Positions 1-5,041 of a DNA stretch of 5,041 bases are shown here, piece after piece. The notes beneath the pieces are model-generated. The model saw only the letters and a program-made list of their open reading frames with translations, did no database searches and was not told where the DNA came from. The stretch comes from Pseudomonadota bacterium. Its GTDB lineage: Bacteria > Desulfobacterota > Desulfobulbia > Desulfobulbales > SURF-16. The DNA is taken from assembly GCA_030597865.1 (NCBI GenBank), contig JAUVQZ010000207.1, forward strand, positions 1 to 5,041, read 5' to 3'. Positions within the stretch are counted from its first letter, which is position 1. Every line of letters begins with the position of its first letter. Both the position numbers and the translations under genes were made by a program.

Positions 1-493
1 CCACCAGCCAGTCGCCGGGGGTGAGCATGAAGTCGATAATGCCGTTAATCCAAAAGAGCGACATCCAGGCGCAGCCAAAATAGATCCAGCCCAGGATAAG
101 ATGGCGCCTGTTATCCAGGCGACCATAGGTGTAGTAGTAAAGAAAGAGGGCCAGGATCTCGCCGAGGAAAAAGACCCACTCAATGGCCCAGCCAAAGACA
201 AAGATGTGGATGAGGGCCGAGGTGGCACTGGGATTAAGCAGGGCAATGGTAAACCAGATGCCAACGCCGGTCATGGCCCCAAAAACCATGGTGAGCAGCA
301 GAAAAAAGCGGGTATTTCTGCGGGCATATTCGAGAATGGTGGTCGATTTTTCAGCCAAGCCCTTGCGCTCCAGAAGGACCAGAAACAGACCGCCGCCCAC
401 GGCAAAATGGGCCACATAGACGTGAACAACGGCAATAAAGGCGATGAGCAGTCCACCGCCCGCCCAGTCCAGCTGCCAGACAGGATAATTCAT
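1..493 (-). CDS. CydA-like membrane protein (cytochrome bd subunit I family), second gene of the pair, C-terminus outside window
   Basis: The reading frame is open from an ATG at 493 to the left edge, giving 164 residues of an incomplete protein. It starts with a good ribosome binding site (GGAGGT at 505-500, six bases before the ATG), and its ATG overlaps the stop of the preceding gene as ATGA, so the two are probably translationally coupled. Several hydrophobic helices are visible (about residues 12-41, 63-86, 94-121 and 132-157). Matches to the CydA N-terminal half: His24 followed nine residues later by Gly33, placed like the high-spin haem ligand His19 region of Escherichia coli CydA; a helix with Glu105 and Glu112, resembling the CydA acidic pair; and an N-G-x(4)-M-x-T-P-G-x-W stretch at 150-162, resembling the conserved CydA segment after its fourth helix. 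Family knowledge suggests a quinol- or cytochrome-linked haem protein of the inner membrane. The exact reaction is unknown, and oxygen reduction is not proven. The haem b558 ligands and Q loop would lie outside the window. Confidence 0.65.
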   Translation of the reverse strand, partial: MNYPVWQLDWAGGGLLIAFIAVVHVYVAHFAVGGGLFLVLLERKGLAEKSTTILEYARRNTRFFLLLTMVFGAMTGVGIWFTIALLNPSATSALIHIFVFGWAIEWVFFLGEILALFLYYYTYGRLDNRRHLILGWIYFGCAWMSLFWINGIIDFMLTPGDWLV

Positions 494-1557
494 GGCTGCA
501 CCTCCAGGCCGGTTATGACCAGGCGGACCATGTACCAGACCAGGGCGATCCCACCGGCGAAGAAGAGAAGAAAGAGAAGCAGGGGGGAGTATTGGGGCTG
601 CAGCTCAAGGTCAGAGGGGGTGAAATAGGGGGCAAGGTATTGCAGCCGCACTATCTCCCGAACGCCGACCATCGAGATGACAGTAACAAGGGTCACCAGG
701 GCGGTGATGCGCACCTTGCGAGCCAGGGCAAAGACCAGGGACAACAGGGTTCCGAGGATACCGAGACTCAAAAACAGGGCAAAGAGCAATGCCAGCCCAG
801 AACCGCTGAAGCTGGTGACATGGGACGGGAGGGCCTTGAAAAACCAGAGCCCGACACCTATCTGACTAAGGGTGGAACCGATAAACCAGCGGAGACCCAG
901 CCGGCGCATCCCGCTTTTTTTTTCGTTGCCCCGCCCCACCTGCCAATCGCCATAGAGGGCGAGCCCCAGACCAGCCACTGCCGTTGAGGAAAGGATGAAA
1001 TGGAGATACCTGGGCAACAGGCTCGGCTCACTGAGATTCAACAAAAACCCGCCGGGGTGGTCAAAATAGCGCTGCCAGGATTCCGGCTCCAGCATCATGG
1101 TCATGTTGTTAACAAAGATAAAGGCGATGAGCAGGAAACAACAAGCCACCGTACCGCTGACAAGGGCGCGGGCCGGGCCCAAGACCTCCCACTTGATGCC
1201 ATGGAGATAGACACCATAATAGCCGACGAGTAAAAGGAGGATGACGCTTAGCCACACCCAGGCCATGAGCACGGAACTGGTATAGATAAAATGACCGTAC
1301 ATAACCTGAAGAAAAAGCAGGGGGGCAACGCCAAAATTGACGGTAAAGGCAATGGTAAAGGGGAGCTTGCCGACAATAAACCTATCGACTTCCGAAGTGG
1401 TGCCGCGCAACTGATGAACAAAACAGATCAAGACCCCACCCAGCATGAGGTTCATCATCAGGAGATGCATGACAAAGGTGACATTGAGCAGCCCCTGAAA
1501 CCAGGCCCAATGCACCGGTATAACATCCGGACTTGGAATAAGTGTTTGTAAATCCAT
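490..1557 (-). CDS. CydA-like polytopic membrane protein (divergent cytochrome bd subunit I family)
   Basis: Complete gene of 355 residues; ATG at 1557 with a strong AGGAGG at 1567-1562. It has about eight or nine hydrophobic helices and no signal peptide or CXXCH haem c motif. Features that recall cytochrome bd subunit I are His31 with Gly40 nine residues on (the His19 region of CydA), an N-N-M-T-M-M-x-E-P-E-S-W stretch at 150-161, and R-Y-L-H at 183-186 with small residues after it, matching the R-x-x-H pattern around the haem b558 ligand His186. The helix that should carry the CydA acidic pair (around residues 93-112) has no Glu or Asp, and no GRQPW-like motif or third ligand methionine is evident. 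Length is well below canonical CydA (about 450-520 residues). It is first in its operon, just before a second CydA-like gene. I infer a CydA/CydA'-type membrane complex in which this may be the less catalytic partner. It could also be a subunit of an uncharacterised quinol-oxidising complex. Confidence 0.6.
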   Translation of the reverse strand: MDLQTLIPSPDVIPVHWAWFQGLLNVTFVMHLLMMNLMLGGVLICFVHQLRGTTSEVDRFIVGKLPFTIAFTVNFGVAPLLFLQVMYGHFIYTSSVLMAWVWLSVILLLLVGYYGVYLHGIKWEVLGPARALVSGTVACCFLLIAFIFVNNMTMMLEPESWQRYFDHPGGFLLNLSEPSLLPRYLHFILSSTAVAGLGLALYGDWQVGRGNEKKSGMRRLGLRWFIGSTLSQIGVGLWFFKALPSHVTSFSGSGLALLFALFLSLGILGTLLSLVFALARKVRITALVTLVTVISMVGVREIVRLQYLAPYFTPSDLELQPQYSPLLLFLLFFAGGIALVWYMVRLVITGLEVQP

Positions 1558-1580
1558 CTCCCCTCCTAAAACCCTTTCAT

Positions 1581-1598
1581 GCCGCAGACCTCAGCGGC
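1581..1598 (-). promoter_or_regulatory. Small GC-rich hairpin in the leader of the CydA-like gene
   Basis: GCCGC at 1581-1585 is complementary to GCGGC at 1594-1598, with an eight-base loop. In the transcript of the CydA-like genes it lies just upstream of the ribosome binding site at 1567-1561. It is too far upstream of the start to cover the ribosome site itself and no run of T follows it, so it is not a terminator. A stabilising 5' stem or chance are both possible. Confidence 0.25.
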
Positions 1599-1664
1599 GA
1601 TGCTGCCCCCAGACAGTTGCCTCCAGCAGCCCTCTCCCTCAAGAAATAAAACATGCAAAGTTTA

Positions 1665-1693
1665 TCAAATACTTTTTGACATTACCCTGTCAA
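1665..1693 (-). promoter_or_regulatory. Candidate promoter/operator of the CydA-like genes
   Basis: Reading toward the CydA-like gene, a consensus -35 hexamer TTGACA lies at 1693-1688, with a weak -10 candidate TATTTG at 1671-1666 (16-base spacer). The same DNA forms two overlapping inverted repeats: TTGACA-N6-TGTCAA (1676-1693) and TCAAA-N5-TTTGA (1665-1679). Symmetry over a -35/-10 region is typical of a repressor or activator site, and redox control would fit a respiratory operon. The spacing does not match the FNR box (TTGAT-N4-ATCAA), so no regulator is named. The predicted leader to the start at 1557 would be about 100 bases. Confidence 0.35.
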
Positions 1694-2028
1694 CCCTTAG
1701 GCAGACGAATGACCAATGTCCCCATTTTCCTTGCCGTTTTTTCCTCGTTTATTAGGATAGCTAACCAATATTTTGATATTAAACCCTTGCTTGTTGGCTG
1801 ATCACAAACAGGCTATGTAAGGGAAAATACCCCCCCTCATTTTAACTTTTTACACCTATCAGCAATAACTTTTACCAAGGGCTACCAATAATCGTTAGAC
1901 TTCTGTTTTTAAAATGTTATTATTGCGATTATTTTCAAACATTTCTGCCCAGACCTGGAAACACGGCAATACCTAAACAGGTTCACAGTTTCATACATCC
2001 CCTGTTCAAGTCCCGGCAGTCGATGAAA

Positions 2029-2055
2029 TTGGTACATGCTGTCAACCCCTATAAT
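2029..2055 (+). promoter_or_regulatory. Probable sigma-70-type promoter of mreB
   Basis: A perfect -10 hexamer TATAAT lies at 2050-2055. A weak -35 match TTGGTA (four of six bases) lies at 2029-2034, giving a short 15-base spacer. Transcription would begin near 2062, leaving a leader of about 30 bases that contains AAGGA at 2081-2085, eight bases before the mreB ATG. The -10 and the short leader are the persuasive parts; the -35 is poor, so an activator or a second upstream promoter may contribute. Confidence 0.5.
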
Positions 2056-2093
2056 GCGCTCAGCATCTCCACCACAGACTAAGGATCCATTTT

Positions 2094-3131
2094 ATGTTTT
2101 CACCTTTTAACTCATTGTTTGGCTGGCTCGCCAATGACCTGGCCATTGATCTTGGTACAGCAAACACCCTCGTCTATGTTAAGGGAAAGGGTATTGTTCT
2201 CCGTGAACCATCCGTGGTAGCAGTCCGGCAAGACGGGCGAACCAACCGGGTCCTGGCCGTGGGCAAAGAGGCCAAATCCATGCTGGGCAGGACCCCTGGC
2301 AACATCCAGGCCATCAGGCCCATCAAGGATGGCGTTATTGCTGACTTCGAGGTTACCGAGGCCATGCTGCGCTACTTCATCAACAAGGTCCATAACCGCC
2401 GCACCCTGGTCCACCCCCGCATCATCGTCAGTGTGCCCTCCGGCATCACCCAGGTGGAAAAAAGGGCGGTGAAGGAATCTGCCGAATCCGCAGGCGCCCG
2501 CGAGGTTTACCTCATTGAGGAGCCCATGGCAGCCGCCATCGGTGCCGGATTGCCCATCACCGAACCAACCGCCAATATGATTGTTGACATTGGCGGCGGC
2601 ACCACCGAGGTGGCGGTTATTTCCCTGGCCGGCGTGGTCTATGCCAAATCCGTCCGGGTGGGCGGCGACAAGATGGACGATGCCATCCTACAGTACATCA
2701 AACGTAACCATAACCTTGCCATCGGCGAACATTCCGCCGAGGTGATTAAAACCACCATCGGCAATGTCATGCCAGATGAACCATTTGAAACCATGGACAT
2801 CAAGGGTCGCGACCTCGTCTCCGGCGTACCAAAGACCCTGAGCATTAACTCCAGCGAAATCAAGCAGGCCATTTCCGAGCAGGTGGACGCCATTATTGAT
2901 GCGGTCAAAAACGCCCTGGAACTCACCCCACCCGAGCTTTCCGCCGACATTGTTGACCAAGGTATTGTACTCACCGGTGGCGGTGCCCTGTTGACCAATC
3001 TTGACAAACGGCTAAAGGAAGAGACCGGCCTACCCATCATCATTGCCGACGACCCCTTATCTTCGGTGGTCCTTGGCTCAGGCAAGGCCCTGGAGAATCT
3101 TGATGTCCTCAAGGAAGTTATGGTTACATGA
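2094..3131 (+). CDS. mreB: Rod shape-determining protein MreB (bacterial actin)
   Basis: MreB is a cytoplasmic ATP-dependent actin homologue that forms membrane-bound filaments and directs the elongasome, so that new peptidoglycan is laid along the side wall. The 345-residue length is exactly that of the family. The ATG at 2094 is supported by AAGGA eight bases upstream and by the N-terminus, where FNSLFGWLAND (residues 5-15) looks like the short amphipathic membrane-binding helix of Gram-negative MreB. The actin-fold nucleotide site is complete: phosphate-1 D-L-G-T-A-N-T at 19-25, the catalytic L-I-E-E-P-M-A-A-A-I-G at 140-150, phosphate-2 D-I-G-G-G-T-T-E at 165-172 and the adenosine loop G-I-V-L-T-G-G-G-A at 290-298. 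No unusual substitutions are seen. It heads the mreBCD-mrdA cluster, but 150 bases containing a long palindrome separate it from mreC, so MreB may be made at a higher level than the downstream proteins. Confidence 0.98.
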   Translation: MFSPFNSLFGWLANDLAIDLGTANTLVYVKGKGIVLREPSVVAVRQDGRTNRVLAVGKEAKSMLGRTPGNIQAIRPIKDGVIADFEVTEAMLRYFINKVHNRRTLVHPRIIVSVPSGITQVEKRAVKESAESAGAREVYLIEEPMAAAIGAGLPITEPTANMIVDIGGGTTEVAVISLAGVVYAKSVRVGGDKMDDAILQYIKRNHNLAIGEHSAEVIKTTIGNVMPDEPFETMDIKGRDLVSGVPKTLSINSSEIKQAISEQVDAIIDAVKNALELTPPELSADIVDQGIVLTGGGALLTNLDKRLKEETGLPIIIADDPLSSVVLGSGKALENLDVLKEVMVT

Positions 3132-3142
3132 CCTACAGCTCA

Positions 3143-3171
3143 AAACCTAGGTTTCTCCAATACCTTATTGG
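3143..3171. repeat. Short palindrome and hairpin directly after mreB
   Basis: AAACCTAGGTTT (3143-3154) is a perfect 12-base palindrome, and two bases later CCAATA-CCT-TATTGG (3157-3171) forms a perfect six-pair stem with a three-base loop. No T run follows the second stem, so neither is a classical intrinsic terminator. They lie 11 bases after the mreB stop and could stabilise the 3' end of an mreB message or be a protein-binding site. Confidence 0.35.
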
Positions 3172-3183
3172 TGTAGCAATTAT

Positions 3184-3255
3184 AAGGATGAGGGATGAAT
3201 TATGAGGATGACCATCAGTAAATTCATCCCCCATAACTCATCCCTCATCCTTTTT
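3184..3255 (+). terminator. Long imperfect palindrome plus T5 between mreB and mreC: terminator/attenuator or dispersed palindromic repeat
   Basis: The left arm 3184-3211 pairs with the right arm 3224-3252 around a 12-base loop. The outer 15 pairs are perfect (AAGGATGAGGGATGA against its complement, 3184-3198 with 3238-3252). Then come one A/C mismatch, five pairs, a small internal bulge and six pairs, 26 pairs in all. TTTTT (3251-3255) overlaps and follows the right arm, as in an intrinsic terminator. The stem is far longer than a usual terminator and is built from repeated GGATGA / GGGATGA units, which suggests a mobile or dispersed palindromic element inserted between two co-operating genes. 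It may partly terminate transcription after mreB and so set the MreB to MreC/MreD ratio. Structure is seen directly; function is inferred. Confidence 0.6.
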
Positions 3256-3281
3256 AATGAGTGTGGCCCAACCGAGCTTTT

Positions 3282-4118
3282 ATGAAAAAACGCCGTACCA
3301 GACCCAGCACCCCCAAGACCTATTTCTTATATGGCCTTGTTATTACCGTGTTTCTGATGATCATTGTCACCACCGTGGGCCGCAGCCATTTCAACGTTCC
3401 CCAGAAATTCGGCATGGACGTGGTGGGCAAGGGCCAATACGTGGCCACCCGAATCTTAAGCGGCATCAGCAATGTCTGGAACAGCTATATCGCCCTGATC
3501 TATGTCCGCCGTGAAAACAAGGTACTGCGAGAGGAGCTGGACAGGGCCATAAGCACAAACCAGGAATACCGCGAGGCCATGGCCGAGAACATGCGCCTGC
3601 GCAAACTCCTGCAGGTCAAAGAGAGCCTCAAGCCCCCCACCCTCACCGCCCAGATCATCGGCCGGGACCCCTCCCTCTGGTTTCGCACCCTCACCATTGA
3701 CCGGGGCACGCAGGACGGTATCAAAAAGAGCATGCCCGTTGTTACTGTGGAAGGTGTGGTTGGCCAAATCCTTGAGACGTCCCGCACCACATCAAAGGTT
3801 CTTCTCGCCCACGACCATAACTCCGCTGTCAACGCCCTTATCCAAAAAAACAGGGTCCAGGGCATTGTCAAGGGAGAGGGCAGCCAGTCCTATAAAATGC
3901 ATTACATTCTAAAAAATGCCGCCATCGAAGAGGGGGATCTCATTGTCACCTCAGGGATGGGCGGCTCCTTCCCCAAGGGAATTCCTGTGGGGGCAGTCTC
4001 CTCGGTGACAAAGACGAAACGGGGCATGTTCCAGAACATCACCGTGACCCCTGCGGTAAACTTCAGCCAACTTGAGTATCTGATCGTTATCCTCCAACAA
4101 GATTCCCTGACGGACTGA
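3282..4118 (+). CDS. mreC: Rod shape-determining protein MreC
   Basis: MreC is the bitopic elongasome protein whose periplasmic part binds and activates penicillin-binding protein 2. The 278-residue protein shows the full family layout: a basic cytoplasmic start (MKKRRTR), one membrane helix at about 14-33, a coiled-coil stretch at about 76-115 rich in E, R and L, and the two-barrel periplasmic domain. That domain has the hallmark A-Q-I-I-G-R-D-P-S-L-W-F at 123-134, R-G-T-Q-D-G-I at 141-147 and V-T-S-G-M-G-G-S-F-P-K-G-I-P-V-G at 222-237. I chose the ATG at 3282. An in-frame GTG at 3261 would add seven residues, but it has no ribosome binding site and lies just after the terminator-like palindrome, whereas 3282 has a weak GAG at 3274-3276 and gives the usual positively charged N-terminus. 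Its stop is two bases before mreD. Confidence 0.96.
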   Translation: MKKRRTRPSTPKTYFLYGLVITVFLMIIVTTVGRSHFNVPQKFGMDVVGKGQYVATRILSGISNVWNSYIALIYVRRENKVLREELDRAISTNQEYREAMAENMRLRKLLQVKESLKPPTLTAQIIGRDPSLWFRTLTIDRGTQDGIKKSMPVVTVEGVVGQILETSRTTSKVLLAHDHNSAVNALIQKNRVQGIVKGEGSQSYKMHYILKNAAIEEGDLIVTSGMGGSFPKGIPVGAVSSVTKTKRGMFQNITVTPAVNFSQLEYLIVILQQDSLTD

Positions 4119-4120
4119 CC

Positions 4121-4663
4121 ATGCCCTGCGCACCGTTTATCATCCTCGGCACCCTGCTTCTTATTCTGCAGACCTCATTCCTACCCACCATGCCAGGTTG
4201 GTTTGCCAAGCTTGACCCCCTCTTTGTCCTGGTGGTCTTCGTAATCGTGCGCCTCGACCCTTACCGGGGCGCCGTGCTTGTCCTTTATTTCGGCATGCTC
4301 ACCGATATCTTCTCCGGCATCTATTCCGGACTCCACCCCGTGACCTACCTGACCCTCCACTTTATGATTAAACTGCTGTCACGACCCTTTGTCCTTAACG
4401 AACCTCCCCACCAGATCCCCTTGGTGATTACCAGTTATTTCTTTGTCCTAGGCCTCATCCACATGATCACAACCTTTCTCTCCCCGAACGTGACCTCACT
4501 GTGGAACTGGAAAGAAATTATTGTGCGCATGCTGCTCCTGGCCATTATCACCATGCCCCTTTTCAGCCTGTACGACCTCTCCATGACCAAGATATCGCCG
4601 AAAAAGGCCCTGGGAATTCTCATCAAACCACGGAACAAAAATAGGTTCCGAGATGACTTTTAG
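4121..4663 (+). CDS. mreD: Rod shape-determining protein MreD
   Basis: MreD is a small integral inner-membrane protein of the elongasome that works with MreC. The 180 residues are almost wholly hydrophobic, with about five or six membrane helices (roughly 4-24, 33-48, 50-66, 71-90, 101-121 and 133-152) and a basic C-terminal tail. The conserved MreD segment is visible as G-M-L-T-D-I-F-S-G at 58-66, followed by G-L-H-P at 70-73. Sequence conservation in this family is low, so the identification rests also on length, topology and position directly after mreC. The ATG at 4121 follows the mreC stop by two bases and has only a weak purine stretch (GACGGA) before it, so translation is probably coupled to mreC. 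It ends in a tandem TAG-TGA (4661-4666). Confidence 0.93.
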   Translation: MPCAPFIILGTLLLILQTSFLPTMPGWFAKLDPLFVLVVFVIVRLDPYRGAVLVLYFGMLTDIFSGIYSGLHPVTYLTLHFMIKLLSRPFVLNEPPHQIPLVITSYFFVLGLIHMITTFLSPNVTSLWNWKEIIVRMLLLAIITMPLFSLYDLSMTKISPKKALGILIKPRNKNRFRDDF

Positions 4664-4787
4664 TGACTTACTCCGGAAAGGCTGCCATAAGAAACCTGCC
4701 ATTTGAAAACTTGTTTTGAAACTATTGACTTACACCTACTGCCAAGTCACTTATCCTTTCCACTTTATGTGGGTTAAACAGTGAAAC

Positions 4788-5041
4788 ATGCGCCGCTTAC
4801 TTGACCAGATACATGTCCTTGACGAAGAGGAGTTACTCATCCTCAAAAAACGGGTGGAGCTTACCATCATCGTCATGGTCACCTTTATCGCCATTCTGGT
4901 GGTGCGCCTCTGGTACCTGCAGATCCATCAGGGAGAGAAATATACCAACCTGGCCCACAACAACCGGGTTCGCCAGCTCCAGATAATAGCGCCCCGCGGC
5001 AATATCCTGGACCGGCATAACAGAATCATCATCAGTAACCG
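4788..5041 (+). CDS. mrdA: Penicillin-binding protein 2 (peptidoglycan transpeptidase), N-terminus only, cut by window edge
   Basis: PBP2 is the transpeptidase of the elongasome; it cross-links the glycan strands made by RodA. Only the first 84 residues are present; the catalytic serine domain lies outside the window. Visible are a short cytoplasmic start, a single membrane helix at about 24-42, and the family signature after it: R-L-W-Y-L-Q-I at 40-46, E-K-Y at 50-52, L-A-H-N-N-R at 55-60 and A-P-R-G-N-I-L-D-R at 68-76, which matches the conserved P-R-G-x-I-x-D-R of class B penicillin-binding proteins. The ATG at 4788 is the only plausible start because an in-frame TGA lies at 4782-4784. There is no clear ribosome binding site. 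The 124-base gap after mreD is larger than the other spacing here and may hold its own start signals. The mre-mrdA order strongly supports PBP2 over FtsI. Confidence 0.93.
   Translation, partial: MRRLLDQIHVLDEEELLILKKRVELTIIVMVTFIAILVVRLWYLQIHQGEKYTNLAHNNRVRQLQIIAPRGNILDRHNRIIISN

Larger units (their letters stand above)
1558..2093. other. AT-rich divergent intergenic region
   Basis: About 535 bases with no convincing gene on either strand; stop codons are frequent in all frames and no RNA gene fold was recognised. It must carry the start signals of both divergent groups. Visible elements are, from left to right: the ribosome binding site of the CydA-like gene (1561-1567); a small GCCGC/GCGGC hairpin (1581-1598) in the leader of that gene; two overlapping inverted repeats with a TTGACA hexamer (1665-1693); an AT-rich central part with no clear element (1700-2025) apart from a weakly repeated CTAACCAATA / CTACCAATAA (1761-1770, 1882-1891); and the mreB promoter and ribosome binding site (2029-2085). 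Confidence 0.7.

Noticed and set aside
101..1551. Several plus-strand open frames (101-628, 592-987, 1000-1233, 1291-1551) opposite the CydA-like genes
   Set aside because: Their products are low-complexity, rich in G, K, Q, D and P, with no recognisable domain, and they lie antisense to two coherent membrane proteins with ribosome binding sites.
1566..1580. Four-codon open frame (M-K-G-F-stop) on the minus strand just before the ribosome site of the CydA-like gene
   Set aside because: It is too short to support as a leader peptide and has no ribosome binding site of its own; the overlap of its stop with the AGGAGG is probably chance.
1773..1819. Possible extra plus-strand promoters (TTGATA at 1773-1778; TTGTTG at 1791-1796 with TATGTA at 1814-1819)
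   Set aside because: Neither pair has both a good -35 and a good -10 at proper spacing; such matches are expected by chance in AT-rich DNA.
2001..2016. GTTCAAGTCCCGG, resembling the T-loop of a tRNA
   Set aside because: The flanking bases do not form a T stem, and no acceptor, D or anticodon stems can be found around it.
2112..3112. Minus-strand open frames opposite mreB
   Set aside because: They are mirror frames of a highly conserved gene, with no domain or start signal of their own.
3257..3514. An open frame starting at ATG 3257 overlapping mreC in another frame
   Set aside because: It has no ribosome binding site, and the overlapping frame encodes a clear MreC.

Overview
The window holds two divergent gene groups separated by an AT-rich gap of about 535 bases. 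No rRNA, tRNA, CRISPR array or insertion sequence was seen. The genes have an intermediate-to-high GC content, and the intergenic DNA is clearly richer in A+T. The shape operon in the order mreB-mreC-mreD-mrdA points to a Gram-negative rod or curved rod. Together with the unusual cytochrome-bd-like membrane proteins, it would fit an anaerobic or microaerophilic proteobacterium such as a member of Desulfobacterota. That placement is inference from gene content and style, not from a phylogenetic marker.

Left side, minus strand (1-1557): two polytopic membrane proteins that both look like the N-terminal part of cytochrome bd subunit I (CydA). The first gene (355 residues) starts at 1557. Its stop overlaps the start of the second gene by the four bases ATGA (490-493), and the second gene runs off the left edge of the window. 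The two proteins look like ancient paralogues. The second keeps two glutamates in the helix where CydA has its conserved acidic pair, and the first has lost them. No CydB-like gene is visible.

Middle (1558-2093): a divergent intergenic region. It contains a plausible mreB promoter with a perfect TATAAT, and on the other side a TTGACA-containing pair of overlapping inverted repeats upstream of the oxidase-like genes.

Right side, plus strand (2094-5041): mreB (actin-like filament), mreC (periplasmic scaffold anchored by one membrane helix), mreD (integral membrane protein) and the start of mrdA (penicillin-binding protein 2). Together they encode most of the elongasome (Rod complex), which directs lateral cell-wall synthesis; rodA would be expected just beyond the right edge. 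A long, imperfect 69-base palindrome followed by five T's sits between mreB and mreC. It could be a terminator or attenuator, or a copy of a dispersed palindromic repeat, and it is the most notable non-coding structure here.

Nothing in the window is convincingly a wholly new system. The paired CydA-like subunits and the mreB/mreC palindrome deserve the closest second look.
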